A stretch of 64,000 nt of DNA from contig NZ_JAKNUT010000007.1 in assembly GCF_023155855.1 (NCBI RefSeq), forward strand, positions 62,001 to 126,000, given 5' to 3'. The stretch's first letter is position 1, and every line of letters begins with the position of its first letter. The stretch comes from Microbacterium aoyamense (GTDB lineage: Bacteria; Actinomycetota; Actinomycetes; Actinomycetales; Microbacteriaceae). The notes under the pieces were generated by a model. That model was not told the origin of the DNA, did no database searches, and saw only the letters and a list, made by a program, of their open reading frames with translations. The position numbers were made by a program, and so were the translations under genes. Shown here piece by piece: positions 1-7,868 of the stretch.

Positions 1-93
1 GACGTCGTGAACGTGTGCACATGGTTCGCGCGCCGGGGTTTCGACGCGGACGCCGAGAAGGTGTTCGCCGACGCGCTCGCGGAGATGTGGTGA
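1..93 (+). CDS. C-terminal end of a truncated gene (possible TetR-type regulator)
   Basis: The window opens inside this gene, so only its last 30 codons and the TGA are visible. The tail ends in FADALAEMW, an amphipathic helix of the kind that closes the ligand-binding domain of TetR-family regulators, but no diagnostic motif remains. Its stop abuts the stop of the convergent ArsR-like gene with no spacer. The family assignment is a guess; that a real gene ends here is well supported by the frame and the neat convergence. Confidence 0.5.
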   Translation, partial: DVVNVCTWFARRGFDADAEKVFADALAEMW

Positions 94-423
94 TCACCGC
101 TCGTCGAGGTCGGCGAGCAGCTGGACGGCGGCGGCGGTGTAGTCGCTGATCCAGCGATCGTGGATGCGCTTGATCGGGAGTGGGGCAAGTGACAGGTGCC
201 GCTCGCGCCCGACCTTGCGACCCGTGACGAGGTCAGCGGCTTCCAGGACGCGAAGATGCTGCAGGGCCGTCGTGCGGTCGATCTCGGAGAAGAGCTCGCA
301 CAGCGCGCCGGTCGTGCGCGGCGACTCCTTGAGCACGTCGAGCATGCGCCGACGGACGGGCGAGGCGAGCGCTTTGAAGACTTCGTCGTCATCGGCGAGG
401 GGCTTGCGCGCGGCATCCATCAT
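94..423 (-). CDS. ArsR-type winged-helix regulator
   Basis: This is a 109-residue helix-turn-helix repressor. The winged-helix core runs from about residue 16 (FKALASPVRRRMLDVL) through the recognition helix (RTTALQHLRVLEAADLV) to the wing (GRKVGRERH). Only one cysteine is present (residue 42), so a classical thiolate metal site is unlikely. The chosen ATG at 423 begins MMDAARKP; an upstream ATG at 441 would overlap the divergent gene. It is paired head to head with an SRPBCC protein, a common arrangement in which the regulator controls both genes. An imperfect palindrome spans both start codons and is the likely autoregulatory operator. The inducer is unknown. Confidence 0.88.
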   Translation of the reverse strand: MMDAARKPLADDDEVFKALASPVRRRMLDVLKESPRTTGALCELFSEIDRTTALQHLRVLEAADLVTGRKVGRERHLSLAPLPIKRIHDRWISDYTAAAVQLLADLDER

Positions 424-441
424 GTTATAAAAATACAACAT
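422..441. promoter_or_regulatory. Shared palindromic operator and divergent leaderless promoter
   Basis: ATGTTATAAAAATACAACAT is an imperfect palindrome with ATGTT/AACAT arms. The outermost bases are part of both start codons: the ATG of the SRPBCC gene at 440 and the ATG of the ArsR gene at 423 on the other strand. TATAAA at 428-433 and TATTTT on the opposite strand each lie about 6 bases before a start codon, as expected for -10 boxes of leaderless transcripts. A single ArsR dimer here would block both promoters. The palindrome is seen; its function is inferred. Confidence 0.6.
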
Positions 442-910
442 GTCTAGCGAACTCACCGAACTCTCGTTCACCGTGTCGGGGCGCATCGCGAAGCCGATCG
501 CCGAGGTCTACGAAGCGGTCGCCGATCCCGCTCAGCTGTCGAGATACTTCACAACCGGCGGGGCGAGGGGCCGACTCGAACCCGGCGCCGACGTCACTTG
601 GGACTTCCAGGACTTCCCTGGGGCGTTCCCCGTCGATGTCATCGAGGCCGATCCACCGAACCGGATCGTCATCCGCTGGGACGGGGAAGCGACCGCGGCC
701 GGCGACGGCAAGACGACGACCACCTTCGCATTCGAATCGATCGACGACGGTGCCCGCACGCTCGTCACGATCACGGAGTCATCGTGGCAAGCCACCGAGG
801 CCGGGGCGAAGATGGCATTCGGCAACTGCGAAGGATGGACCGGGATGCTGTCGGCCCTCAAGGTCTGGGTCGAGCACGGCATCAATCTGCGCGACGGGTT
901 CTACCGCTGA
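440..910 (+). CDS. SRPBCC (AHSA1-like) domain protein
   Basis: This 156-residue protein has the START/Bet v1-like hydrophobic-cavity fold of the AHSA1 group. It opens with the typical first strand and helix (TVSGRIAKPIAEVYEAVADP), then GARGRLEPGADVTWDF and the ligand-cavity strands ending in WTGMLSALKVWVEHG. Such proteins paired with ArsR-type regulators are widespread in actinobacteria and are thought to bind or modify small hydrophobic molecules; no substrate can be read from the sequence. The start codon sits at the edge of the shared operator, with no room for a Shine-Dalgarno site, which suggests leaderless translation. Confidence 0.85.
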   Translation: MSSELTELSFTVSGRIAKPIAEVYEAVADPAQLSRYFTTGGARGRLEPGADVTWDFQDFPGAFPVDVIEADPPNRIVIRWDGEATAAGDGKTTTTFAFESIDDGARTLVTITESSWQATEAGAKMAFGNCEGWTGMLSALKVWVEHGINLRDGFYR

Positions 911-924
911 CCGCTCTGCGATGA

Positions 925-1407
925 TCAGCGCTCGAGCAGGTGCACGTCCATGTGCTGCTCGTGCCACCACGTGTCGCCGCCGTCGTTCGAGCACCAGCCG
1001 TCCCACTCGAACGACTCCGTGGTGATGTCGTGGAACATCCAGGTCACCATGCGGCCGTCCGCCTGCACTCCCTGGAGGCGGATGTCGTCGCCGTCCGCCT
1101 CGGCGCTCAGGACGACGTGCTCGGCCGCGCGCGGGCAGAACCACACGACGCGCCAGCCCACGCGCGCATCCCACGTCCGCACCGTCGTGCCGATCGCCTC
1201 ACCATCGTCATTCGTCAGCACGTCCTGCACGCCGCGACCGCCGATGATCCACGAGAACGACCAGTCGAGTTCGCTCTTGGTCCATTCGCGGGTGGCCTCG
1301 GAGTAGAGGCTGTTGCGGACGCGCCAGCTGCCGATGAACGGCGCGAAGAGCTGAAGTTCGGTGTCTTCGGGTGCGTCGGTGGTGATGAGGTCGGATGCGA
1401 AGCCCAT
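925..1407 (-). CDS. Uncharacterised beta-rich protein, lipocalin-like
   Basis: This is a 160-residue protein without signal peptide or membrane segment. The sequence alternates short strands rich in Trp and aromatic residues (GSWRVRNSLY, GWRVVWFCP, MVTWMFHDIT, FEWDGWCSNDGGDTW), the pattern of DUF1579/THAP4-like small-molecule-binding beta barrels. I do not recognise a specific family with certainty. It converges on the SRPBCC gene with 14 bases between stops, and its upstream side is the terminator of the methyltransferase operon, so it probably has its own promoter. Confidence 0.75.
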   Translation of the reverse strand: MGFASDLITTDAPEDTELQLFAPFIGSWRVRNSLYSEATREWTKSELDWSFSWIIGGRGVQDVLTNDDGEAIGTTVRTWDARVGWRVVWFCPRAAEHVVLSAEADGDDIRLQGVQADGRMVTWMFHDITTESFEWDGWCSNDGGDTWWHEQHMDVHLLER

Positions 1408-1434
1408 CCGCGCAGGCTACTCCGTGCACCAGGA

Positions 1435-1469
1435 AGCCCCGCATCCCGATGGGAACGGGATGCGGGGCT
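1435..1469 (-). terminator. Rho-independent-type terminator of the methyltransferase operon
   Basis: Two perfectly complementary 14-base arms, AGCCCCGCATCCCG and CGGGATGCGGGGCT, enclose a 7-base loop. The hairpin begins 13 bases after the last gene of the minus-strand operon. There is no clear U tract, which is usual in this GC range. Confidence 0.7.
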
Positions 1470-1482
1470 CCGAGTTCGGATG

Positions 1483-1614
1483 TCATGGCAGTGGACGACG
1501 GGTGTCGTAGTCCATGACGGTCGGGATGGGGCTGGACGGATCACCGCCCATGGCGGCGATCGTGGCGATCGCTCCGACCAGACCGACGATCGCGACGAAG
1601 AAGATGAATGCCAT
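1483..1614 (-). CDS. Small single-pass membrane protein, 43 aa
   Basis: The reading frame encodes 43 residues starting MAFIFFVAIVGLVGAIATIA, a single hydrophobic helix, followed by a short polar tail ending TRRPLP. The ATG at 1614 has a strong ribosome-binding site, GAGAGGAGG, a few bases upstream, which supports real translation. It is the last gene of a run of three minus-strand genes (methyltransferase, 50-aa protein, this one) and is followed by a strong hairpin. The function is unknown. Confidence 0.6.
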   Translation of the reverse strand: MAFIFFVAIVGLVGAIATIAAMGGDPSSPIPTVMDYDTRRPLP

Positions 1615-1640
1615 CTCGGGCCTCCTCTCGAGTGTGGTGT

Positions 1641-1793
1641 TCAGTGCTGGAGCGCGACGCGGAAGGCGAGACGCTGGGGGAAGAGCGCGCGTGCGCGTTC
1701 TTCGGGGCGAGTCCGTCGTGCGTGGCGCTCGGCGGCCTCGCGGCTGACCTCGACACTGTCGGGCAGGAAGTAGCCGTACATCAGGGGGTGCAT
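1641..1793 (-). CDS. Small hypothetical protein, 50 aa
   Basis: The ATG at 1793 opens a 50-codon frame (MHPLMYGYFLPDSVEVSREA...) ending in a TGA at 1641. GGAAGGAG lies just upstream of the start. The protein is short and polar, with an Arg/Glu-rich helical middle (REAAERHARRTRPEERARAL), and has no transmembrane segment. It starts 4 bases after the methyltransferase stop and 26 bases separate it from the 43-aa membrane protein, so the three genes probably form one transcript. No family is recognised. The good ribosome site is the main evidence. Confidence 0.5.
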   Translation of the reverse strand: MHPLMYGYFLPDSVEVSREAAERHARRTRPEERARALFPQRLAFRVALQH

Positions 1794-1796
1794 GAT

Positions 1797-2648
1797 TCAC
1801 TCCTTCCGGCGTTTCGCGGTGACGATCAGGTACTCCCAGGGCATGACGTCGCCCTCGAAGAAGCGATCGCCGAGCGCTGCCATGTCGGCATCCAGCGCCG
1901 CGACCTTCTCGGGGTCGTCGGCGATGAACCGGTAGACCGCGATCGTGGGCCCGTAGTTGGCCTTCATGAAGTCCCGCAGCTCCGCGCCGCTCGCGAACCG
2001 GTCGACGATGAGCGCCTGCTGGTGCGCGACGACGTCCTCGACGCGGTCGCCGAAGAGTTCCCGCACGTGCTCGACGCTGCCCCACAGTGGGGCGGGCGAG
2101 GCGCCCGCGGGGGGCGGCGGTGCGTAGGGCTTCATGGTCGCGAAGAGTTGTCCGATGAAGCCGCTCGGAGTCCAGCTGAGGACGCCGATGGTTCCTTCGG
2201 GTCGGCAGACGCGTGCGAGTTCGTCCGCTGCCAGCTGGTGGTGCGGAGCGAACATCACGCCGATGCTCGACATCACGACGTCGAAGTCGGCATCCGCGAA
2301 CGGCAGAGCCTCGGCATCCGCCGTCTGCCAGACGATCTCGAGCCCTTCGGACTCGGCGTCGGAGCGGCCGACGGCGAGGAGCTCGGGCGTCAGGTCGGTC
2401 GCGACGACTTCTGCGCCCCGTCGAGCAGACGGGATCGCCGAGGTGCCCGTGCCGGCGGCGACGTCGAGCACACGCTGTCCGCGCTGCACGTCGAGGGCCT
2501 CGACGAGGACGCCGCCGAGCGTGTGGACCACTTCGTCGACGACCGTGGGGTAGCTGCCGCTCGCCCACATCGCAGCGTGCTTCGCCTTGAGTGCGCGGTC
2601 CTCATCAGTCGCCGTGATGATGTGGGTGGTGCTGGAAAAGGATGACAT
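1797..2648 (-). CDS. Class I SAM-dependent methyltransferase
   Basis: This 283-residue protein has the Rossmann methyltransferase core. Motif I is VLDVAAGTGTSA (about residues 60-71), the acidic ribose-binding Asp follows in VVATDLTPELL, and the motif II/III region is DFDVVMSSIGVMFAPHHQ. It belongs to the broad Methyltransf_11 / UbiE-like group, and the acceptor cannot be predicted. I chose the ATG at 2648 because GGAGGAATCGAG precedes it. The two small genes downstream appear co-transcribed. The gene for the hydrolase-LuxR protein lies upstream in the same direction but separated by 134 bases. Confidence 0.85.
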   Translation of the reverse strand: MSSFSSTTHIITATDEDRALKAKHAAMWASGSYPTVVDEVVHTLGGVLVEALDVQRGQRVLDVAAGTGTSAIPSARRGAEVVATDLTPELLAVGRSDAESEGLEIVWQTADAEALPFADADFDVVMSSIGVMFAPHHQLAADELARVCRPEGTIGVLSWTPSGFIGQLFATMKPYAPPPPAGASPAPLWGSVEHVRELFGDRVEDVVAHQQALIVDRFASGAELRDFMKANYGPTIAVYRFIADDPEKVAALDADMAALGDRFFEGDVMPWEYLIVTAKRRKE

Positions 2649-2782
2649 CTCGATTCCTCCTGTTGTGGTTGGTGGTTCCACGGTAGGAATCGGGCATGCC
2701 CCCGCACATCGGCGCCGACGCGCAACGGCCCCGTCGCTCCGAGGTGCCGGATGGCGGCTGACGCGTACGCGTTGCGCGCTGC

Positions 2783-3874
2783 TCAGGAGGTGGAGAGCAG
2801 TCGCGCGACCGCCGCCGTGCGAGCCGTCCGACCGCTCAGCCCGAGCTTGGCGTAGACGTTCTGCAGGTGCCGCTCGACCGTGCGCACGGAGAGGAAGAGC
2901 TCGGCCGCGATCGCGTCGTTGTCGAATCCTGCGGCGGCCAGCCGCAGGATGTCCAGCTCGCGCGGAGACACGAGGGAGGCGACGTCGTCGGAGTCGACGA
3001 CAGGACGCGCAACCGCGCGATCGGGTTGCAGGAAGGCGGTCATCTCACGCATGAAGACCGGCCATGCGGGCTCGTCAGCGAGCACGATGTGATTGCTGCT
3101 GTCGAGCCCGACGAGACGGGCGCCGCGGATCTGCGACGCGAGGGCCCGCGCGTGGTGGAACTCGTTCATGTGGTCCTCGCGACTGTGGATGACCAGTGTC
3201 GGCAGGTCCAGCTCCGGCAGGCGCCACGTCGAGTCCTGCGTCTGCCGCTGCGACCGTGAGATGACCGCGGTCTCGGCGTCGCACGCGCGCTGCTGCAGAT
3301 CGTCGATCCAGCGCATCTGCTCCTCTGTGCCATCTGGGATCATCATGCTGCTGAAGACGCGACGGAACTCCGACGTCGGTCGCGCCCAGCCGACGCGGAT
3401 GAGCGCCTCGAAGGCCGCGTACATCTCGAGGTCTTCGGGCGTCGCCGCCGCGTGCGCGCCGGAGTAGCTTCCATAGAACGCGAGCCGCGTGGGGCGATCC
3501 GGATGCCGCGCCGCATACTCGATCGCGACGGGGCCGCCCTGCGCCATCGCCATGAGCGCGAAGCGGTCGAGCCCGGCATCCTCCACCACCGCCTCGAGGT
3601 CGGCGACGCGGGCGTCGAGGCTGTGGTCGGTGACGCCGCGGTCGGACAGGCCGTGGCCGCGCTCGTCGTAGCGGATGACGGTGGCGATCTTGCCGAGCTC
3701 GACGAGGTAGTGGCGCCAGACGGGGCTCTCCCAGTCGAACTGCAGATGGCTCAGCCAGCACGCATCGATCAGCAGGGGCGGTCCCGATCCGTGGACCGCG
3801 TACGCGATCCCGACGCCGTCCGTCGAGCGCGCGAAGCGGATGTCCTGCACGACATCGGCCCTCAGCGTATCCAC
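2783..3874 (-). CDS. Alpha/beta-hydrolase-like domain fused to LuxR-type HTH, nucleophile missing
   Basis: Residues 12-285 form an alpha/beta-hydrolase fold (oxyanion loop HGSGPPLL, RYDERGHGLSD, nucleophile elbow, Asp234 in SREDH, His262 in SSNHIVL). Residues 300-360 form a LuxR/GerE helix-turn-helix (LVSPRELDILRLAA, AIAAELFLSVRTVERHLQNVY). At the elbow the expected Gly-x-Ser-x-Gly reads AMAQGG, so Ala111 stands where the catalytic Ser should be. The hydrolase half is therefore probably a ligand sensor controlling the DNA-binding half, as in adenylate-cyclase-like and LuxR hydrolase fusions. The length (363 aa) is normal for the fusion. The ligand is unknown. Confidence 0.88.
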   Translation of the reverse strand: MDTLRADVVQDIRFARSTDGVGIAYAVHGSGPPLLIDACWLSHLQFDWESPVWRHYLVELGKIATVIRYDERGHGLSDRGVTDHSLDARVADLEAVVEDAGLDRFALMAMAQGGPVAIEYAARHPDRPTRLAFYGSYSGAHAAATPEDLEMYAAFEALIRVGWARPTSEFRRVFSSMMIPDGTEEQMRWIDDLQQRACDAETAVISRSQRQTQDSTWRLPELDLPTLVIHSREDHMNEFHHARALASQIRGARLVGLDSSNHIVLADEPAWPVFMREMTAFLQPDRAVARPVVDSDDVASLVSPRELDILRLAAAGFDNDAIAAELFLSVRTVERHLQNVYAKLGLSGRTARTAAVARLLSTS

Positions 3875-3905
3875 GCGGACATCATAGGAGCCCCGGCGCC
3901 GCCCG

Positions 3906-5240
3906 TCACCCGCCCAGTTCGCCCGGGTGGGTGAGCCGCCACCAGTCGGTCGGCGGCTCGATCGTGCCGTCGATGACGACCGGCACGCGGACGGAGCTCG
4001 GTCCGGCGGTCCAGGTGAGCTCGCCGACGACCTCGCCTTCGGCGAAGGTCCTCGGCGTCTGCATCTTCACGGACGCGGTGGCCGTGGTATCGGACCACAC
4101 GAGGATCTTGGCGTCCGCACCGGCGACGATGCGCGCCGAGGAGCCCCACGGCGTCGTGAGGGCGCCGAGCTGGTCGCCCTCGGAGGTGACGGCCAGCCGC
4201 TTGAACCCCGCGCGGATTCCGTCGAGGACGCCGATGACGCCGTTGTTCACGGACTGGCGCGTCTGCCCTCCCAACACGACACCCGTCACCTGCAGCGGCT
4301 CGTCGATCCCCACGTCGAGCGTCGCGGTGTAGAGGAAGTTGTAGCTGCCGTCGCCGAGGTTGCCCGTCTTCAGCCCCGTGATGCCCGAGGTGCCGAGGAG
4401 CGCGTTCGTCGTGGGCGCGCCTCCGAGCTGTGGGAGGGACGGCGTCGCGGCGATCTCGGCGACGACGGGGTTCGCCGCGGCGAGCTTGCCGATCGCGAGG
4501 ACGTCGGCCGGCGTGCTCGTGTTGCCGGGGCTGATGCCGGTGGGCTCCACGATCGTGGTTCCGGTCAGGCCGTGCGCGGCGAGCCACGCGCGCGTGGCTT
4601 CCAGGAACGCGCTCTGCGAGCCGAACGCCCAGTTGGCAACGGCTTCGGCGTAGTTGCATGCGGACGGGATGATCATGGCGCCGAGCGCCGAGCGCAGGGG
4701 CATCGTGGCGCCTGTCGGCATCGCGGCGATCGTCGCGCCCATCACGTAGTACTTGTCGTACAGATCGTGGTCGGCCTTGCTGAACGTGATGTTCGGCCCC
4801 GCTTCGCCCTCGGGGATCGGGTGGGCATCGAGGATCACGAGCGCCGTGACGATCTTCGTGATGCTCGCGATCGAGCGCGGCTCAGTCGTGCCGCTCGAGA
4901 GCCAGATCCCGCTGGCCGACTCGCCGAGGTATTCCTCGCCGCCCGAGACGCTGATCGCGGTCGACCCGTCGGTCGGCAGGGGTATCGCGGCAGGATCCCA
5001 GGCACGATCGACCGGTGTAGAGGTAGAGGCCTCGGGTGCGGGCAGAGGCGCCGTGAGTGCCCAACCGACGTACCCGCCGATCGACGCGAGCACGACGGCG
5101 ACGATGACGCCCGTGACGATGAGTGCCCGGATGCGGCGGCTCCGGCGCACCTGCGGGTCGACGGCGACCGCCCCGGCACCCGTCGCCATGAGCTCGTCGA
5201 GCTCGGCGAACTCCTCGCGGGACTCGTCGTGCAGCGTCAT
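3906..5240 (-). CDS. D-alanyl-D-alanine carboxypeptidase (peptidase S11 family)
   Basis: This protein is predicted to trim the D-Ala-D-Ala stem of peptidoglycan outside the membrane. It has 444 residues from the ATG at 5240: a cytoplasmic tail, one membrane anchor near residues 38-60, then the penicillin-binding fold with S-I-T-K at 126 and K-T-G at 291. The SxN motif is unusual: it reads S-A-C at 193, with an Asn one residue later. GGAG sits about 7 bases before the chosen start; an upstream in-frame ATG lacks one. The gene stands alone on the minus strand. Confidence 0.85.
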   Translation of the reverse strand: MTLHDESREEFAELDELMATGAGAVAVDPQVRRSRRIRALIVTGVIVAVVLASIGGYVGWALTAPLPAPEASTSTPVDRAWDPAAIPLPTDGSTAISVSGGEEYLGESASGIWLSSGTTEPRSIASITKIVTALVILDAHPIPEGEAGPNITFSKADHDLYDKYYVMGATIAAMPTGATMPLRSALGAMIIPSACNYAEAVANWAFGSQSAFLEATRAWLAAHGLTGTTIVEPTGISPGNTSTPADVLAIGKLAAANPVVAEIAATPSLPQLGGAPTTNALLGTSGITGLKTGNLGDGSYNFLYTATLDVGIDEPLQVTGVVLGGQTRQSVNNGVIGVLDGIRAGFKRLAVTSEGDQLGALTTPWGSSARIVAGADAKILVWSDTTATASVKMQTPRTFAEGEVVGELTWTAGPSSVRVPVVIDGTIEPPTDWWRLTHPGELGG

Positions 5241-5359
5241 CCCACTCCGTTCGGTCCGTCCTCCTCGGTCATCGTGCCGCACCCCAGAGGCCCGCGGGAC
5301 GGTCGGGCGGGATCTGTGGAGAAGTCGTCACCCCGGGAATGGCCTCGGACGCGGACCGA

Positions 5360-6901
5360 TCACGTCACCGAGATCAACGACCGCTGCCAGCCCGACGAGC
5401 CGTTCGGTGCGATGGGTGCGCGCTCCTCGATCTGCAGGTCGCCGTTCTTGTTGACGGCGCGCACGGCGACGTAGTGGGTGCCGGGCGTCGCATCCCATTC
5501 CATGACCCACTGCACCCAGGTGTCTTCGTTGATCGGAGTGGACAGGGTCGCCGGCATCCATTCACCGTCGTCGATGCTCACCTCGACGCGTTCGATGCCG
5601 ACGGACTGCGCCCAGGCGACGCCCGCGATCGGGATGCGCCCGGCGGCGACGGGCTTGCCGATCTTGGGGGTGTCGACGCGCGACGAGAACTTGATGGGCG
5701 CTTCGGCGCTGTAGCCGCGCGGCGTCCAGTAGGCCTCGTCCTGCGCGAATGTGGTTACCTTCAGCTCCGTGAGCCACTTCGTGGCGGATACGTAGCCGTA
5801 GAGGCCCGGCACGACCATGCGCACGGGGAAGCCGTGTTCGAGGGGCAGCGGCTCGCCGTTCATCGCGACCGCGAGGATCGCGTCGAGACCATCGTCGGTG
5901 AGAGCCGAGAGCGGGGTGCTCGCGGTGTAGCCGTCGACGCTCCGCGAGAGCACCATGTCCGCGCCCGATCGAGGGCCGGCCATGCTCAGGATGTCGCGGA
6001 TCGGCACGCCGAGCCACATCGCGTTTCCGGCGAGCTCGCCGCCGACCTCGTTCGAGACGCACGTCAGCGTGATGGCGTACTCGTCGAGACCCATGCCGAC
6101 GAGATCGTCGAACGTGAGCTCGATGCGCTGTTCGACCATGCCGTCGATGACGAGACGCCAGGTGCCGGGGTCGATCGAGGGCACCGTGAGCGCGGTGTCG
6201 ACGCGGTAGAAATCTGCGTTCGGAGTGAACAGGGGGGTGATGCCCGGCACGTCGAGCTCGGCGCCCGCCGGGATCGTGACCGTCGACCTCGCAGCCGGAA
6301 GATTCAGCGCCCGACGCGCCGCATCGACCGACGACGTCGCCATGCTGACCACGCGTGCCGTGATTCCGACGATGACGGCGGATGCACCGGCGATCCCTGC
6401 GATCACGAAGAAGCGCCTGCGGTCCATGCCACTCTCGGGCGTCCGTTCGCGCCACTCTCGCAGCCGCCGGCAGAGGATCGCGAGGACGATGGATGCCGCG
6501 ACCGCCCCGATCACCGGAGGCACGAACGACAGCGGCGTGACACCTGCCCTCGTCACGATCGCCGCGATCGAGAGCGCGCCCGCGATCCCGAGTGCCACGA
6601 TGCCGAGCGGGGGTCGCAGGAACTGCAGGACTCCCGCGATCGCCGAGGCGATGACGACGGCGAGACCGAGCCCTGCGAGCAGCGCGATCTTGTCGTACTC
6701 GCCGAAGGTCGCGATCGCGAACTCCTTGAACGGCTGCGGCACGATGTCGATCACGAACGAGCCGACGGCGAGCACAGGGCTCGCGTCGCGTGCGACGAGC
6801 AGGGCCAGGAGTTCGGCCACAGCCAGGAAGACCGCGCCGCTCACAACGCCGGCGAGCGCCGCGAGGAGGAGGGCCGTCCAGCGGCCGCGCTTCGTGTTCA
6901 C
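5360..6901 (-). CDS. Membrane-anchored molybdopterin-dependent oxidoreductase (sulfite-oxidase family)
   Basis: The first 230 or so residues are four to five hydrophobic helices; the rest is a periplasm-facing oxidoreductase with the Moco-binding domain. The Mo-ligand cysteine is in LTCVSNEVGG, followed by the conserved HGFPVRMVVPGLYGY block and the Mo-co dimerisation domain (IAGVAWAQSVGIERVEVSIDDG). It should oxidise or reduce a small sulfoxide-like or sulfite-like substrate with the electron partner unknown. I chose GTG at 6901 because GGAG lies 6-7 bases upstream; this gives 513 residues and removes an implausible Ser-rich leader. Confidence 0.86.
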   Translation of the reverse strand: MNTKRGRWTALLLAALAGVVSGAVFLAVAELLALLVARDASPVLAVGSFVIDIVPQPFKEFAIATFGEYDKIALLAGLGLAVVIASAIAGVLQFLRPPLGIVALGIAGALSIAAIVTRAGVTPLSFVPPVIGAVAASIVLAILCRRLREWRERTPESGMDRRRFFVIAGIAGASAVIVGITARVVSMATSSVDAARRALNLPAARSTVTIPAGAELDVPGITPLFTPNADFYRVDTALTVPSIDPGTWRLVIDGMVEQRIELTFDDLVGMGLDEYAITLTCVSNEVGGELAGNAMWLGVPIRDILSMAGPRSGADMVLSRSVDGYTASTPLSALTDDGLDAILAVAMNGEPLPLEHGFPVRMVVPGLYGYVSATKWLTELKVTTFAQDEAYWTPRGYSAEAPIKFSSRVDTPKIGKPVAAGRIPIAGVAWAQSVGIERVEVSIDDGEWMPATLSTPINEDTWVQWVMEWDATPGTHYVAVRAVNKNGDLQIEERAPIAPNGSSGWQRSLISVT

Positions 6902-6968
6902 GAGGGTCTCCTGCCGTCGGGTCAGGAGTTGTTCGGAGGTGGCGGGGGAATGGATGGATGCCGCGCGG

Positions 6969-7769
6969 CTACTCGTCCGCGAGGAAGACTCCGACGCGCT
7001 CGCCGTCATACGCGATCCGCAGAGCGGTGTCGTCGGGGAACTGCGCGCGCAGCTCTTCGGGCGAGGCCGGGCCGACCGTGAACTGCGCGATGGCGGGGAA
7101 CGCGCCCGCGCCGCACCCTCCGAGGACGGTGAAGTCGATCGAGTAGCCCTGCTGGGAGTCGAACTCCTCGGGGATCTGATCGGTCGGGGCCATAGAGAAG
7201 CAGTTCGAGCCCTGCATGCCGAAGTACGAGTACCCGCCCGCCGTCTCGAAGATCGTGTATCCGTAGAACTCGAACGAGCGCGAACTGGGACCCGCTCCCA
7301 TGTAGCCGACGGGCACGGTCGCCGATGTCGGCTCGAGCGTCGCGATCTGCGTCGCGCCGCCCGAGTCCGAGACGGGTGCGATGTACGTCAGCGAGAACGT
7401 GATCGCCGCAGCCGCGGCCGCGGCGACGGCCACCGACAGTCCCCACAGCATCTTGGTGAGTCGGGGGATGCCGCGGGGCGCGACGTCCGCGTGGGTGGGG
7501 GCGACCGCCGGCTCAGCGGGCACCGCGACCGGCTCGGACGGCACGGGGATCGGCTCGGACGGCACGGGGGCGGGAGGCGCGGCATCCATCGCCGGCTCCC
7601 TCGGCGCAGCGACGGGGGGTTCGACGACGGGGGGAGCAGCGGAGCGGGACTCGAGCTCGCGAAGGCGTTCAGCAGCGGAGGGATCTCGATGGATGTCGGC
7701 AGAGGGCCCGTATGCGCGCACTCGGAGCGCGCGGAGTTCATCCTGCGTGGCGTCGTCGATCTCATGCAT
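6969..7769 (-). CDS. Membrane-anchored secreted protein with Pro-rich linker, unknown function
   Basis: This 266-residue protein has a cytoplasmic N-terminus with a long Pro/Glu/Ala linker made of repeated PxPSEP units (residues about 45-95), one membrane helix (MLWGLSVAVAAAAAAAITFSL) and an extracellular domain of about 130 residues with two cysteines. The ATG at 7769 (MHEIDDATQDELRAL) is favoured over an upstream one. It lies just upstream of the molybdopterin enzyme on the same strand, 67 bases apart, and may be co-transcribed. No family is recognised. Confidence 0.72.
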   Translation of the reverse strand: MHEIDDATQDELRALRVRAYGPSADIHRDPSAAERLRELESRSAAPPVVEPPVAAPREPAMDAAPPAPVPSEPIPVPSEPVAVPAEPAVAPTHADVAPRGIPRLTKMLWGLSVAVAAAAAAAITFSLTYIAPVSDSGGATQIATLEPTSATVPVGYMGAGPSSRSFEFYGYTIFETAGGYSYFGMQGSNCFSMAPTDQIPEEFDSQQGYSIDFTVLGGCGAGAFPAIAQFTVGPASPEELRAQFPDDTALRIAYDGERVGVFLADE

Positions 7770-7868
7770 CGTGACGCATCGTCTCATGCCGCGGCGTCGC
7801 GCGGTCGTCGGGATGCACGTCTGTGCACAAGTGCGGGCGCGGCTGCCTCAGCGGGATATCGTGCAGTC

